Source: Anabaena sp. PCC 7108 (GTDB lineage Bacteria; Cyanobacteriota; Cyanobacteriia; Cyanobacteriales; Nostocaceae). Taken from it: a DNA stretch of 64,000 nucleotides. The stretch lies in NCBI RefSeq assembly GCF_000332135.1, contig NZ_KB235896.1, positions 2,119,403 through 2,183,402 of the forward strand, given 5' to 3'. Below are positions 50,501 through 60,248 of the stretch, one piece after another. The first letter of the stretch is position 1. Every line of letters begins with the position of its first letter. A program made the translations under genes and the position numbers. The notes under the pieces were generated by a model. It was given only the letters and a program-made list of their open reading frames with translations, ran no database searches and was not told the DNA's origin.

Positions 50501-50872
50501 ATGAACTACGAAATAGCCCGTAAACTACTCATAAACCAAACCACGGATGATGAAAAATCAGATGCATTGTTAAATCATCTCAAGCAAGGAAAACTCCCTG
50601 TACCCGGTCAAATTACCTCAATTTTATTAGCCTTGAAAGTGGTCTTTGAAACCCTGAAAGAAAGTCCTAGCTTAGATAAAGAATTAGCCTTTGCCTTATA
50701 TAAATTAGGTATTAAAGCTTTACAGTTATTCGCTGCTGGACGCAAAGTAGGCGTTGACTGGCCACCACTACTTAAAGAAGATTTACAACGCATTTCTCTA
50801 GCGGCAGAAAGTATATTTTCCGGCAGATGGGAAACTCTACCCACTGGAGGTAAGCTCAAGGATGAAGGATGA
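50501..50872 (+). CDS. Conserved cyanobacterial hypothetical protein (123 aa)
   Basis: An all-helical soluble protein with GKLPVPGQITSILLALKVVFE and a C-terminal VDWPPLLKEDLQRI. I recall this as a conserved protein in Nostocales without a defined function. No motifs for catalysis. ATG at 50501. It converges with the next gene. Confidence 0.72.
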   Translation: MNYEIARKLLINQTTDDEKSDALLNHLKQGKLPVPGQITSILLALKVVFETLKESPSLDKELAFALYKLGIKALQLFAAGRKVGVDWPPLLKEDLQRISLAAESIFSGRWETLPTGGKLKDEG

Positions 50873-50916
50873 AGCAGTTAGAGAAAATACTGGGTTCATA
50901 CTTCAAACTTTTACTT

Positions 50917-51528
50917 TTAACGGGTTCTGAGTTCTGCTTCTAACTTATCCAGATCAGATTTAAGAAAAACTGTTATTTGACCGCTCAAAGCTTTACCTTG
51001 CCTGGGTTTAGCAATTTCTACCCAATAAGCATAGCGATCGCCAATTCGTAATTCTCCCTTTAAAGCCTCACGAATTGGGGTTTTTGCTAAACGTGCCTGA
51101 TTAATTGCACTTTGGTTAGGATACTCGTAAACCATCTGGGCGCGATTAAAATCTTGGTAAATATCCAAGCTATAAATGACCCGTAAAGATTCCTCAAGAC
51201 GCTGAAGTGTCACACCATTCACACCATCATACATACTCATCCGCTCAGTACGAATTGTGCTGCGGTCTTTAGTAAATGTCACCTTACCCGGAGGTAATAC
51301 GGACGCTTGAAAAGTGAATCTTTGGGCGGCGGTATCACTTTTACTGACAAACAATCGCTCCCCACTCCTAGGTCGAAGCGTTGGATGGCCTTGAATCCAG
51401 GTTGTTACTTCCTCTGTGCTTTCTCCTGGTAACGCCTGGGCTGGAGAGTTAAGTATAATTTCCCCAGATAAACAAGGTATAAGGGAACAAGACAAAATTA
51501 AAAAATTACGCAGAGATTTTTTTAGCAT
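50917..51528 (-). CDS. Exported conserved hypothetical protein
   Basis: I start at the internal ATG at 51528 because MLKKSLRNFLILSCSLIPCL forms a Sec signal peptide with likely cleavage after PAQA. The upstream ATG at 51603 would put 25 unrelated residues in front. The mature part of about 170 residues is beta-rich, with LRPRSGERLFVSK and a C-terminal RYAYWVEIAKPRQGKALSG. No family recognised. Confidence 0.7.
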   Translation of the reverse strand: MLKKSLRNFLILSCSLIPCLSGEIILNSPAQALPGESTEEVTTWIQGHPTLRPRSGERLFVSKSDTAAQRFTFQASVLPPGKVTFTKDRSTIRTERMSMYDGVNGVTLQRLEESLRVIYSLDIYQDFNRAQMVYEYPNQSAINQARLAKTPIREALKGELRIGDRYAYWVEIAKPRQGKALSGQITVFLKSDLDKLEAELRTR

Positions 51529-51666
51529 TTTTCTACTGAGATCGCAATTACCCCTTGAAAGGTAACAAAAAAGGGATGAACATAGTTTTCCCAATTTTTC
51601 CATAGCAATGAACTTTATCCCCAGATTGATCTATTATTCAGTACGGCAAAGCTAAAATGATTACTA

Positions 51667-52698
51667 TTAACACGGTAATATTGCCACTTTAATTACCTTA
51701 CGTGCCTTCATATCAGCAAACACCTGTTCTAAATCTTTTAATGGCCGCTGTTCACTGATTAATAACTCAAAAGGAATTTTCCTACTAGCTATTAGTGACA
51801 ACGCTGACCCTACATATTCAGGTGTATTGTGAAAAACACCTTTTATGGTTAATTCACTATAATGTAGCTGTTCTGTATTTACACTAATCTTCGTATTTCT
51901 AGGACAACCACCAAATAAATTTACAGTTGCACCGGGACGGGCGCAAGCGATCGCTGTTTCCCACACACTAGGAACACCAGTAGCTTCTATAACTATATCC
52001 GCACCCCAGCCGTTAGTTAATTCCTTGACCATACCGGGAATATTCGCAACTTGATGATAATTAAAAGTCTTTACTGCACCTAATTTTCTGCCAATTTCTA
52101 GCCTTTGGTCATTACCTCCCCACAGCAAAACCTCAGCTTGCTTTTCTCCTGCTAAAACCGCCACAAACATTAAACCAATAGCTCCATCTCCCAGCACAAC
52201 TACCCTATCTTGAGGTTTAATATGGGAACGAGCAATACCATGTAAAACACAGGATAGAGGTTCAGTCATAGCTGCCAATTCCAATGGTAAGTCATTAGAA
52301 ACAGGCAACATATTGTGTTCTACAATCGGTGCGGGAATTTTCAAATATTCGGCAAAAGTACCATTATTCCACGTCAAATTAGGACAAAGAGAATATTCTT
52401 GACGTTGACAAAAAAAACATTTCATGCAAGGTGCAGAATTATTAGCAACAATTCTGTTACCTACCTGCCAATGATCCACACCAGCACCTACAGCCACAAT
52501 TGTTCCCGCTGCTTCATGACCAAATAGCGTAGGTGGTGTCAACATTTTCGCATGGCCTCCACGCCGCCAGACCTTCAAATCCGTACCACAAGTAGTAGCT
52601 ACTCCCACCTGAATCACGACTTCCCCATCTCTTGGAGTTGGGTCAGCGACTGTTTCTAGGCGTAAATCTTCCTGTCCATAAAGTAAAGCTGCTAACAA
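51667..52698 (-). CDS. Zinc-dependent alcohol dehydrogenase (MDR superfamily)
   Basis: 343 residues. Catalytic zinc ligands lie in TTCGTDLK and GHEAAG. The structural zinc Cys set is CMKCFFCQRQEYSLC. The nucleotide-binding motif VVLGDGAIGL is intact. It belongs to the threonine/sorbitol dehydrogenase-like branch. The true substrate cannot be told from sequence. Confidence 0.9.
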   Translation of the reverse strand: MLAALLYGQEDLRLETVADPTPRDGEVVIQVGVATTCGTDLKVWRRGGHAKMLTPPTLFGHEAAGTIVAVGAGVDHWQVGNRIVANNSAPCMKCFFCQRQEYSLCPNLTWNNGTFAEYLKIPAPIVEHNMLPVSNDLPLELAAMTEPLSCVLHGIARSHIKPQDRVVVLGDGAIGLMFVAVLAGEKQAEVLLWGGNDQRLEIGRKLGAVKTFNYHQVANIPGMVKELTNGWGADIVIEATGVPSVWETAIACARPGATVNLFGGCPRNTKISVNTEQLHYSELTIKGVFHNTPEYVGSALSLIASRKIPFELLISEQRPLKDLEQVFADMKARKVIKVAILPC

Positions 52699-52774
52699 AG
52701 CTGTTCACCCAAGAATGAAGCTGTCAACTGATTTTACAAAAAAATGCGCCAACTATAAAATTCTCCCTGATTTG

Positions 52775-54991
52775 CTAAGGCAATGTTTGCTTTACCTTCG
52801 GAAGTCGTTTAATTCCCTGGGGAGGAATCCCCGTAAACCGAATCAAAAAATGATTTTCCTCAACAGTCGATTTTTTCATTACTTTGGCATAAATATCTGG
52901 TACTTCCGTAGATAGTGCTGTTTCTGCTAATAAGTTAAGTTTAAGATTACTTAATAGCTGTAAATCAAAATTAGCGCGTAGTTGTGCGCCGTTCTCTGAT
53001 ACTCCAACTATTGCACCTGTAAATATTTTACCATCTACGTGTTTGCCATGTAAAACAATAAATTTAACAGGTAATTCTTCACTTAAAATATCTATATTTT
53101 CATTAACTTTTGGTAAAAATAAATTATATTTTTCACCAATACCACCTATTTCATAAACAGTAATAGGATGTTTTATGCCTTTGGGTTCTACTTGTAATTG
53201 ATTATCAATTCTCAAATCAATATTGGCATCTTTCCAAGTATGCTCAGAAATAAGAATTTGTCCCCCCACCGTATATGATTCAATCCGAGCAGCTAAATTC
53301 ACATGACTGCCGATGACCGTGTATTCAGCACGTTTTTGGGAACCAATATTTCCGGCTACAACTTCACCTGTATTAATGCCAATTCCCATTTCTAGAATTG
53401 GGAGATTCATTTGCTGATTTTTTTCATTTACCTGTCGCATTGCTAACTGCATAGCTACAGCACAAGCAATCGCTCTTTGAGAATCATCTTCACGACAAAT
53501 AGGCGCACCAAACATTACCAAAATTCCATCGCCCATAAAATCATTAATCGTACCTTTGTGGTGATTAATCACATCTGTCATCGCTTCCAGATAAAGATTA
53601 AGAATTTTGACTACCTGTTCTGGGGGAAATTCTTCAGAAATAGCTGAAAATCCCCTGATATCAGATACTAGAATTGTGACTTTTCTGCGTTCTCCTCCTA
53701 GCTTCAAACCAGAAGGAGTTTCTATTAAATTAGCAACCACTTCTTCTGTCAGATAACGCCCAAAGGTTTTTTGCAAACTGGCAGCACTATGGGCAATATA
53801 CTGGGTAATAGCGATGGTTGCTCCTGCTAATCCTAAAGCTGGTGGTACTACAGGAATCCACCATCCAATTAAAAACGCTAGGAAACAGCAACCAATCAAA
53901 GCAATACCAAGCACAGAAATGTTAACAATAATAAGAAGAATGTTGTGGCGTTGCTGCCAAGATAATATAGCGCCAATAGTTGACCATAAAAAAATCCACA
54001 GCCATTCAAAAGGCTCATTTCCACACTTAATTAGTGGACGATCATCTAGAGCAGAACTTAAAATTTGACTAGTTAAATTAGCATGAATTGTTACACCTGC
54101 CATCCGTTCTGGCGCAGCAAATACTTTACTACTGTAAGGTGTAGAAAAAGTATCTCTCAAACTCTCCGCAGTTGAACCAATAATTACTACTTTTCCTCGC
54201 ATCAAATCTGGCTGAATACGGTTTTCTAGAACTGCAGTCAGGGAGACTGTGGGAAACTGCTGTATCCTTCCCCGGTAGTTTAATAATACTTGGTAGCTGC
54301 CAGCATTGACCCCGACATAACCACCATCATTAGCTTGAAATCTAGGAAAAATCCCCTTACCTAATTGTAAGTAATTTGGGTTAGTGGTAGCTGCTTTTTC
54401 TGTAATTCCATCCAATGCTAAATAGGTTAATGCTAGTTTTAAACTAAAACTTTCTAGGAAATTATCATCATCTGCAAACAGGTACAGCATTCCTCGACGG
54501 ACTTTACCATCTCCATCTACAGGTACGTCATTTCCCCCTACCTGCTGACGTTGCTTCAAGATAGGTGGTGGTTCTACGAGAGAACTATCAATACTCTGAA
54601 AAACTTTTTGGACTCCAATCAAGTTGGGGGTAGACTCAAATACCTTCACTAAGTCTTGATTACCAGGATTGACAACTAAGTTACGATAAATGTCTAACCC
54701 GATGGCTCTCGGTTGCTGTTGCTTAATCTTATTTAATAAGCTGGCAAGTACTGCATCGGAAATAGGCCAACGCTTCTGTTTATTAATATCTGCTTCATTA
54801 ATTTCAACTATAACTATGCGGTTGTCAACTGGCTCTTGTGGACGAAGCAGAAAAAATTGATCCAAGGCTGTCAATTCTAGAGACTGAAGTAATCCACTCA
54901 AGCGTAAGGCGATCACAATAAATGTGACATTGGGAACAGCAATTAAAACCCCACGCCATTCCCATATTCGCTGTTTCAGCTTTTCCCACAT
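52775..54991 (-). CDS. Adenylate cyclase with CHASE2 sensor and PilZ-like tail
   Basis: 738 residues. TM1 (about 15-35), extracellular CHASE2 domain (about 36-320), three TM helices (about 327-395), then a class III cyclase catalytic domain (about 432-600). Metal Asp residues are in SDIRGFS and DFMGDG. EYTVIGSHVNLAARIES has Ser where many cyclases have Asp, as in the class IIIb group that includes bicarbonate-responsive cyanobacterial cyclases. A C-terminal 95 residues (about 640-735) resemble PilZ but lack a clear RxxxR. It starts 9 bases after the DUF928 stop. Product is probably cAMP. Confidence 0.88.
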   Translation of the reverse strand: MWEKLKQRIWEWRGVLIAVPNVTFIVIALRLSGLLQSLELTALDQFFLLRPQEPVDNRIVIVEINEADINKQKRWPISDAVLASLLNKIKQQQPRAIGLDIYRNLVVNPGNQDLVKVFESTPNLIGVQKVFQSIDSSLVEPPPILKQRQQVGGNDVPVDGDGKVRRGMLYLFADDDNFLESFSLKLALTYLALDGITEKAATTNPNYLQLGKGIFPRFQANDGGYVGVNAGSYQVLLNYRGRIQQFPTVSLTAVLENRIQPDLMRGKVVIIGSTAESLRDTFSTPYSSKVFAAPERMAGVTIHANLTSQILSSALDDRPLIKCGNEPFEWLWIFLWSTIGAILSWQQRHNILLIIVNISVLGIALIGCCFLAFLIGWWIPVVPPALGLAGATIAITQYIAHSAASLQKTFGRYLTEEVVANLIETPSGLKLGGERRKVTILVSDIRGFSAISEEFPPEQVVKILNLYLEAMTDVINHHKGTINDFMGDGILVMFGAPICREDDSQRAIACAVAMQLAMRQVNEKNQQMNLPILEMGIGINTGEVVAGNIGSQKRAEYTVIGSHVNLAARIESYTVGGQILISEHTWKDANIDLRIDNQLQVEPKGIKHPITVYEIGGIGEKYNLFLPKVNENIDILSEELPVKFIVLHGKHVDGKIFTGAIVGVSENGAQLRANFDLQLLSNLKLNLLAETALSTEVPDIYAKVMKKSTVEENHFLIRFTGIPPQGIKRLPKVKQTLP

Positions 54992-55000
54992 AACAGTCAG

Positions 55001-55750
55001 TTATTCATTCTTGGTCTGACAAGAATCGAGTAATGGCTCAGACAGGATATTATTTAATCCCACTGATGTCAATAATTGTCTCCAATTTAGCTTGACTACT
55101 AAGTCATTTGGCTGAGTACAGCGTAACTCTACTGAAGTAGTTAAAGCTTCATACCAAATGCCGGATTCTGCGTAAATAGCTGGTAGTTGCCGTAGGGTTG
55201 CTTTTGCTAAAGTATCTGATAAGGATGGGTCTACTTGGGTACGTTGTACTAGACCTGCTACATAAGGATTGTTGCTGGAGTCTTCGGCATCACAAATTAT
55301 TGTTAGATCCCAGCGGTAGGTTTTACCTACTGCTAATTCAGGTGTATTTTTAGGGAGAGTAAAGCTAAAAATTCCTGGTTGTTCGGGAAGCTTTATATCT
55401 GTTTCATAAAATGGTTGTTCATCTCCATTTGTCTTGATAGTAAACTGGGCGGTTTTGACTGGGAGAGTAGACACAGACCAATAAAATGTAGGATGCCCAT
55501 TTAAAGTCAGCCCTAATTTATCGGCAGGGATTAAGGGAATTATTTCTTTTTTGCCTTGGAGACATGAGGCACTTCGAGTGGCAGCACCTACTGTTGGGGG
55601 ATTTGGATCTTTCCCTCTTTGCGGCTTAAATGTCTGACTAATTTGCCAAGTTTTTAGTGTTGGTTGTGACTGAGCTAATACTGGTGCTGTGTTAGTATAT
55701 GTAGTCAAAGAAACTACTAGTAAGTATAAAGATGCCTGAAGCCATTTCAT
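55001..55750 (-). CDS. DUF928 family exported protein
   Basis: 249 residues. A signal peptide (ending near APVLAQS) precedes IPLIPADKLGLTLNGHPTFYW, typical of DUF928, and RWDLTIICD with later WYEALTT. DUF928 genes commonly sit next to CHASE2-domain genes in cyanobacteria, as here. This suggests the protein is the extracytoplasmic partner of the CHASE2 sensor (inference). GGAGAG ribosome site before the ATG. Confidence 0.85.
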   Translation of the reverse strand: MKWLQASLYLLVVSLTTYTNTAPVLAQSQPTLKTWQISQTFKPQRGKDPNPPTVGAATRSASCLQGKKEIIPLIPADKLGLTLNGHPTFYWSVSTLPVKTAQFTIKTNGDEQPFYETDIKLPEQPGIFSFTLPKNTPELAVGKTYRWDLTIICDAEDSSNNPYVAGLVQRTQVDPSLSDTLAKATLRQLPAIYAESGIWYEALTTSVELRCTQPNDLVVKLNWRQLLTSVGLNNILSEPLLDSCQTKNE

Positions 55751-56008
55751 CGTTATTCTCTCCTTAATTATTTTTTTGATACTCCAATACTTAGATTTAC
55801 AAGTATTTTTAACTCTTTAAAAGTCCAAAGCTTGGCTCTAGTTTTACTAACTGGATATGATGAGATACAGTCTGTTCTTAATGTTTTACGAACCAGCCTT
55901 GATTATTTAATAATTTTTTATATACAAGGGTTAAAGTCTTGCAGACGTAAATTTTCTGAGGGAAAGTTCCCTCTTATAATCTCAAATTGATTACTCAGTA
56001 ACAAAATT

Positions 56009-57154
56009 TTAATTACTTAAAGCGATCGCAGCATTTTGTCCACCAAAGCCAAAACTCAAACATAGTGACCTCTGTATTTCACTATCTCTTGCTGCTGTAA
56101 CAAAATTTAAATCAAATTCTGACTGTTGTAATCCCACACAAGGCAGTAATATTTTATGCTTTAAACCCAAGAGCGAGAATGCTACTCCTAAAGATCCCGA
56201 TGCTCCTAGTGTATGCCCCGTAGCACCTTTGGTGGAACTAATGGCTATTTTTTGAGTAAATAAAGACTGTATAATTTGGCTTTCTATCAGGTCATTGAGG
56301 AGAGTCGCTGTACCATGAGCATGAATATAGTCTATGTCTGCTGATTTTAAGCAACTACGTTCTAAACATTGCTTGATGGCTGCGATCGCACTTTTAGCTT
56401 CTGGTTCGGGTTTATTAGCATGATATCCGTCCGCTGTCAACCCAAAACCGAGGATTTCACCATAAATCTTGGCTTGGCGTTGCTTTGCCAATTCCGCAGA
56501 TTCGAGAACAAACACAGCTCCACCTTCTCCTAGTACTAAGCCTTCTCGATGTAAATCAAAAGGATAAGCGCCCGTTTTTGCCAAAGCACCCATTTGCTGG
56601 AACCCGGAAATGGTGAGAGGTGTAATTGGTGCTTCTACTGCACCAGCGATCGCTCTTTGATATTGCCCAGTTTGAATCCCAAAAGCCGCTTGAGAAATTG
56701 CCCAAATTCCTGTAGCACAAGCCGCCATTGGGGCTAAAACTGTCCCTGTTGCCCCGATTTTTCTGGCTACAGCGATCGCATTCATGTGCGGTAAGGTATT
56801 TAACCAATTTTCTAAATTCAAGGGTGTTTGACGGGCATTTTGACCATACATTTGTCGCGTCCATCGCTCCCATTCTGCTTGATAACTACGACTAGAACCA
56901 ATTACCACCGCACAGTCAGGTAAAGGTGCTATTAATTCAGCATCTTGCAAAGCAGAAGTAACAACCATCTGAGTTAGGGTATTCAAATCAGATGGTTGTT
57001 CAGCAATTAAGCCTAAAGGAATTATTCCTAGTTCTGGAAAAGGTTGATGTAATTTAATGCCCGTTTTACCCGCTAACAAATTTTGCCAGCTATCTTCTAA
57101 GTTTTTGCCTAAAGCGGAAACTAGACCAATACCAGTAACAACAACCTTAATCAA
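56009..57154 (-). CDS. Beta-ketoacyl-ACP synthase (FabF-like)
   Basis: 381 residues, slightly short of FabF (about 415). The Cys-His-His triad is visible: Cys146 in MAACATGIW, HAHGTATLLND, and KGATGHTLGASG. GFGGQNAA closes the fold. It condenses acyl chains with malonyl-ACP. Starts with TTG at 57154 with tandem ATTTTAG heptamers, not a ribosome site, immediately upstream. A second fatty-acid pathway or secondary-metabolite role is possible. Confidence 0.87.
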   Translation of the reverse strand: MIKVVVTGIGLVSALGKNLEDSWQNLLAGKTGIKLHQPFPELGIIPLGLIAEQPSDLNTLTQMVVTSALQDAELIAPLPDCAVVIGSSRSYQAEWERWTRQMYGQNARQTPLNLENWLNTLPHMNAIAVARKIGATGTVLAPMAACATGIWAISQAAFGIQTGQYQRAIAGAVEAPITPLTISGFQQMGALAKTGAYPFDLHREGLVLGEGGAVFVLESAELAKQRQAKIYGEILGFGLTADGYHANKPEPEAKSAIAAIKQCLERSCLKSADIDYIHAHGTATLLNDLIESQIIQSLFTQKIAISSTKGATGHTLGASGSLGVAFSLLGLKHKILLPCVGLQQSEFDLNFVTAARDSEIQRSLCLSFGFGGQNAAIALSN

Positions 57155-57181
57155 TTTTAGATTTTAGATTTTAGATTTTAG
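57154..57181. repeat. Four ATTTTAG heptamers at the ketoacyl synthase start
   Basis: Four perfect tandem units in 7-base register; the first overlaps the TTG start codon of the ketoacyl synthase gene on the reverse strand. Confidence 0.9.
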
Positions 57182-57223
57182 CAGTTGCCAGCAGGTTTTT
57201 GACTACTGACAACTGATCACTGA

Positions 57224-57982
57224 CTACTGTGAAGTTCTCAAATTCTCAGCGCCTTTAGTGACTTTAGCAGAATCAATTTTATCGCCCTGCTTGATTTTGT
57301 TAACTACATCAAAGCCTTGAGTGACATGGCCAAAAACAGCGTAGTTACCATCCAAGAATCCCAAATCAGCTAAAGCAAAATAAAACTGAGAAGAAGCTGA
57401 ATTAGGCATTTGCGATCGCGCCATTGCTACCGCTCCTTGCTTATGCTGTAACTCAGGCTGCTCAGTAATAGTCTGTCCGTAAATGGGTTGTTTCGCGTTT
57501 TTTGGCTTAATTTCTAAGGGTATACGGCGTTCACTTCCGGTTTTGGGGTCTATATAGCCACCAGTTCCATTTCCTTTAGGATCTCCACCTTGAGCCACAA
57601 ACGGTTGAGGATCAAGCACAACGCGATGAAATACCAACCCGTCATAAACACCCTTCTGCACCAAATCAACGAAGTTACCCGCAGTGATTGGTGCATTATC
57701 ACCATCTACTTCGATGGTAATTGGTGAGCCTTTAACTGTCATCACCACAGTAGCTTTGCCTTTAAGCCGTGGTAAATCTTTAATTCCTGGAATACTCTCA
57801 GTACTAGTTTTTGATACTGTTGTTGCTTCAGTAGTTGACTGGGAGCTGGCCTCAGTTGCATTTGAGGTAGCTGTCGAAGTGGGAGATGTATTAGAAGCTA
57901 CTTTTTCAGGTGAACATCCTCCCAACATCAGACCACCAATCATCAACAGAAGCACTAAAAATTGTGGAAATTTTAATCGCAT
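57224..57982 (-). CDS. Cyclophilin-type peptidyl-prolyl isomerase, lipoprotein
   Basis: 252 residues. A lipobox LGGC (Cys23) predicts a lipid-anchored, extracytoplasmic protein. A Ser/Thr/Ala-rich linker (about 28-65) is followed by the cyclophilin domain with [20 protein letters not shown] and [24 protein letters not shown]. It catalyses proline isomerisation in the periplasm or thylakoid lumen. Confidence 0.95.
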   Translation of the reverse strand: MRLKFPQFLVLLLMIGGLMLGGCSPEKVASNTSPTSTATSNATEASSQSTTEATTVSKTSTESIPGIKDLPRLKGKATVVMTVKGSPITIEVDGDNAPITAGNFVDLVQKGVYDGLVFHRVVLDPQPFVAQGGDPKGNGTGGYIDPKTGSERRIPLEIKPKNAKQPIYGQTITEQPELQHKQGAVAMARSQMPNSASSQFYFALADLGFLDGNYAVFGHVTQGFDVVNKIKQGDKIDSAKVTKGAENLRTSQ

Positions 57983-58025
57983 TGCTAGTTAATGACTCAA
58001 CCAGAGTATCTTACCTTCTTTCCAA

Positions 58026-58053
58026 ATTTTAGATTTTGGATTTTAGATTTTAG
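58026..58053. repeat. Left heptamer array in the ycf4-cyclophilin spacer
   Basis: ATTTTAG, ATTTTGG, ATTTTAG, ATTTTAG. It is the inverse of the array at 58166-58193, so the two can pair. Confidence 0.88.
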
Positions 58054-58165
58054 ATTTAAAATTCTCATAGTCCGGCTATTGCATCAGAGTTAAAACAATA
58101 GATAACATCAGAATTTGCTGTTCTCAGAAGGTAGATGTTCGATTTACCATCAATCCAAACCTGAT

Positions 58166-58193
58166 CCAAAATCCAAAATCTAAAGTCTAAAAT
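58166..58193. repeat. Right heptamer array abutting the ycf4 stop
   Basis: CCAAAAT, CCAAAAT, CTAAAGT, CTAAAAT, the reverse complement of the left array. The array ends one base before the ycf4 coding end, at 58194. Confidence 0.88.
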
Positions 58194-58763
58194 TTACAAT
58201 CCTTCTAAGGGTACTCCCAAAAATCTTGCCAACTCAGCACCTTGAGTCTCCAAATCAGCTAAAGATAACGGTTGACCTACCCGCGTCAGGGGGATGTCTC
58301 TTCGTCCTTTAACCCTCAGATAAAGAGCGCGTTGGGGATTTAAACCTTCTTTAATAGAAATACGCACAGATTGTACATCTTGGATGCGATTTTCAATCTC
58401 AATTTGGCGGTTTTTACCAGGAAAACCCCAGCGGAAGATTTTGAATTTGCCAGTTTCCTGATTAAATTCGTTGTAACCACCGCCAACGTCCCATAAAATC
58501 ACTAACCAGAGGTATAAGGCTAACAGCACACCAGCAGTGCCGTATAAACCCATTACCAATCCTTGAGGGACAAATATCAGTTGAGTTGCATCAGTGACTA
58601 TGAGCAAATTAACTTTGAGATAGCTGGAAATGCCAGCCAGCAAAAAGCCACTTGCTCCCAAAGAAACGATAGTTGCCCACCAGTAGTTGCTAAACCGACG
58701 AGAACCGAGAACGTTTTGATGCAAGAGGCTATCGCCTTTATTAATCGTTGTTGATGCCGTCAT
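58194..58763 (-). CDS. ycf4: Photosystem I assembly protein Ycf4
   Basis: Ycf4 aids assembly of photosystem I in the thylakoid membrane. I start at the ATG at 58763 (MTASTTINKGDSL), which has AAGG at good spacing and gives the usual length of about 189 residues. Two TM spans (about 20-45 and 60-90) precede a soluble part ending in ELARFLGVPLEGL. Divergent from psbD. Confidence 0.93.
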   Translation of the reverse strand: MTASTTINKGDSLLHQNVLGSRRFSNYWWATIVSLGASGFLLAGISSYLKVNLLIVTDATQLIFVPQGLVMGLYGTAGVLLALYLWLVILWDVGGGYNEFNQETGKFKIFRWGFPGKNRQIEIENRIQDVQSVRISIKEGLNPQRALYLRVKGRRDIPLTRVGQPLSLADLETQGAELARFLGVPLEGL

Positions 58764-59192
58764 GGAACTACCTTGGCCTGTGAGATATTCTCTCTCAAAG
58801 TCTGCCACTTGAGCAGTGTGTATTGCAAGTTGTAAGATTATGAGAAAATGTGTGTCAAATTGTTAAAATTCTGATATTCATATATTTATATAGTTTGAAA
58901 TATCTGATTACCTTCTGCATCTACAGCACAAACCCGGACGAATGTGATAAGTTAAGAATCATTAAGCTACTACAAGCTAGATTACTAGTGAATGGCACGT
59001 GTAATGGCATAATCCTGAGAAATACCCAACTACTCACGTTGTAAATTCTCAGCATTTTAGCCGCTTGTTAAGGGCTAAGTGTGTCAATAAAAACGTTGAA
59101 TTCTTCGCGGCAGTCACTCATGGGATGTTATCCCCAGATTGCACAGACTTAAAAAACGTGGCAATTTTAGTAAAAAAGAGGATTGTAGTTCA
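58764..59192. promoter_or_regulatory. psbD upstream region
   Basis: About 430 bases between divergent ycf4 and psbD, holding both promoters and a psbD leader. Very AT-rich from 58850 to 58920. A 64-codon frame at 58850-59044 is not supported. No -35/-10 pair can be assigned with confidence. Confidence 0.45.
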
Positions 59193-60248
59193 ATGACCAT
59201 CGCAGTTGGACGCGCCCCTAGTAGAGGGTGGTTTGACGTACTAGACGACTGGTTAAAGCGCGATCGCTTCGTATTCGTAGGTTGGTCAGGAATATTATTA
59301 TTCCCCTGCGCCTTCCTCGCACTAGGCGGTTGGCTAACCGGTACAACCTTCGTCACATCCTGGTACACCCACGGATTAGCATCCTCCTACCTAGAAGGAG
59401 CTAACTTCCTCACCGTAGCAGTATCCACACCAGCAGACAGCATGGGACATTCCCTACTGTTGCTGTGGGGACCAGAAGCTCAAGGCGACTTCACCCGTTG
59501 GATTCAACTAGGTGGCTTGTGGCCTTTCGTAGCCCTACACGGAGCCTTTGGATTAATCGGCTTCATGTTGCGCCAATTTGAAATTGCCAGACTAGTAGGG
59601 ATTCGTCCTTACAACGCTCTCGCTTTCTCCGGTCCCATTGCCGTATTCGTCAGCGTCTTCCTGATGTATCCCTTGGGACAATCTAGCTGGTTCTTTGCAC
59701 CCAGCTTTGGAGTAGCAGCAATCTTCCGCTTCCTCTTATTCCTGCAAGGTTTCCACAACTGGACACTTAATCCCTTCCACATGATGGGCGTAGCAGGTAT
59801 TTTGGGCGGTGCATTACTTTCTGCTATTCACGGTGCGACAGTAGAAAACACCTTGTTTGAAGACGGTGAAGGCTCCAACACCTTCCCCGGTTTCAACCCC
59901 ACCCAAGCTGAAGAAACCTACTCCATGGTGACAGCAAACCGTTTCTGGTCACAGATTTTCGGAATTGCTTTCTCCAACAAGCGCTGGTTACACTTCTTCA
60001 TGTTATTTGTACCAGTTACAGGCTTGTGGATGAGTTCTGTCGGTATCGTTGGTTTAGCATTAAACCTGCGAGCTTATGACTTCGTTTCCCAAGAATTACG
60101 GGCAGCAGAAGACCCAGAGTTTGAAACTTTCTATACCAAAAACATTTTGCTGAACGAGGGTATCCGCGCTTGGATGGCTCCTCAAGATCAACCCCACGAA
60201 CAGTTCGTATTCCCAGAGGAGGTTCTACCACGTGGTAACGCTCTCTAA
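59193..60248 (+). CDS. psbD: Photosystem II D2 protein
   Basis: D2 forms the photosystem II core with D1 and binds pheophytin, the Q-A quinone and P680 chlorophyll. The ATG at 59193 ([13 protein letters not shown]) gives 351 residues, the expected length. Five TM spans. His in the [17 protein letters not shown] region and TMs fit the cofactor ligands. The last 17 bases overlap psbC. Confidence 0.99.
   Translation: MTIAVGRAPSRGWFDVLDDWLKRDRFVFVGWSGILLFPCAFLALGGWLTGTTFVTSWYTHGLASSYLEGANFLTVAVSTPADSMGHSLLLLWGPEAQGDFTRWIQLGGLWPFVALHGAFGLIGFMLRQFEIARLVGIRPYNALAFSGPIAVFVSVFLMYPLGQSSWFFAPSFGVAAIFRFLLFLQGFHNWTLNPFHMMGVAGILGGALLSAIHGATVENTLFEDGEGSNTFPGFNPTQAEETYSMVTANRFWSQIFGIAFSNKRWLHFFMLFVPVTGLWMSSVGIVGLALNLRAYDFVSQELRAAEDPEFETFYTKNILLNEGIRAWMAPQDQPHEQFVFPEEVLPRGNAL

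Noticed and set aside
58850-59044. 64-codon frame upstream of psbD
   Set aside because: No ribosome site or protein-like features; lies in the expected psbD promoter region.
60016-60231. Reverse-strand frame within psbD
   Set aside because: Shadow of the psbD coding frame; psbD is unambiguous.
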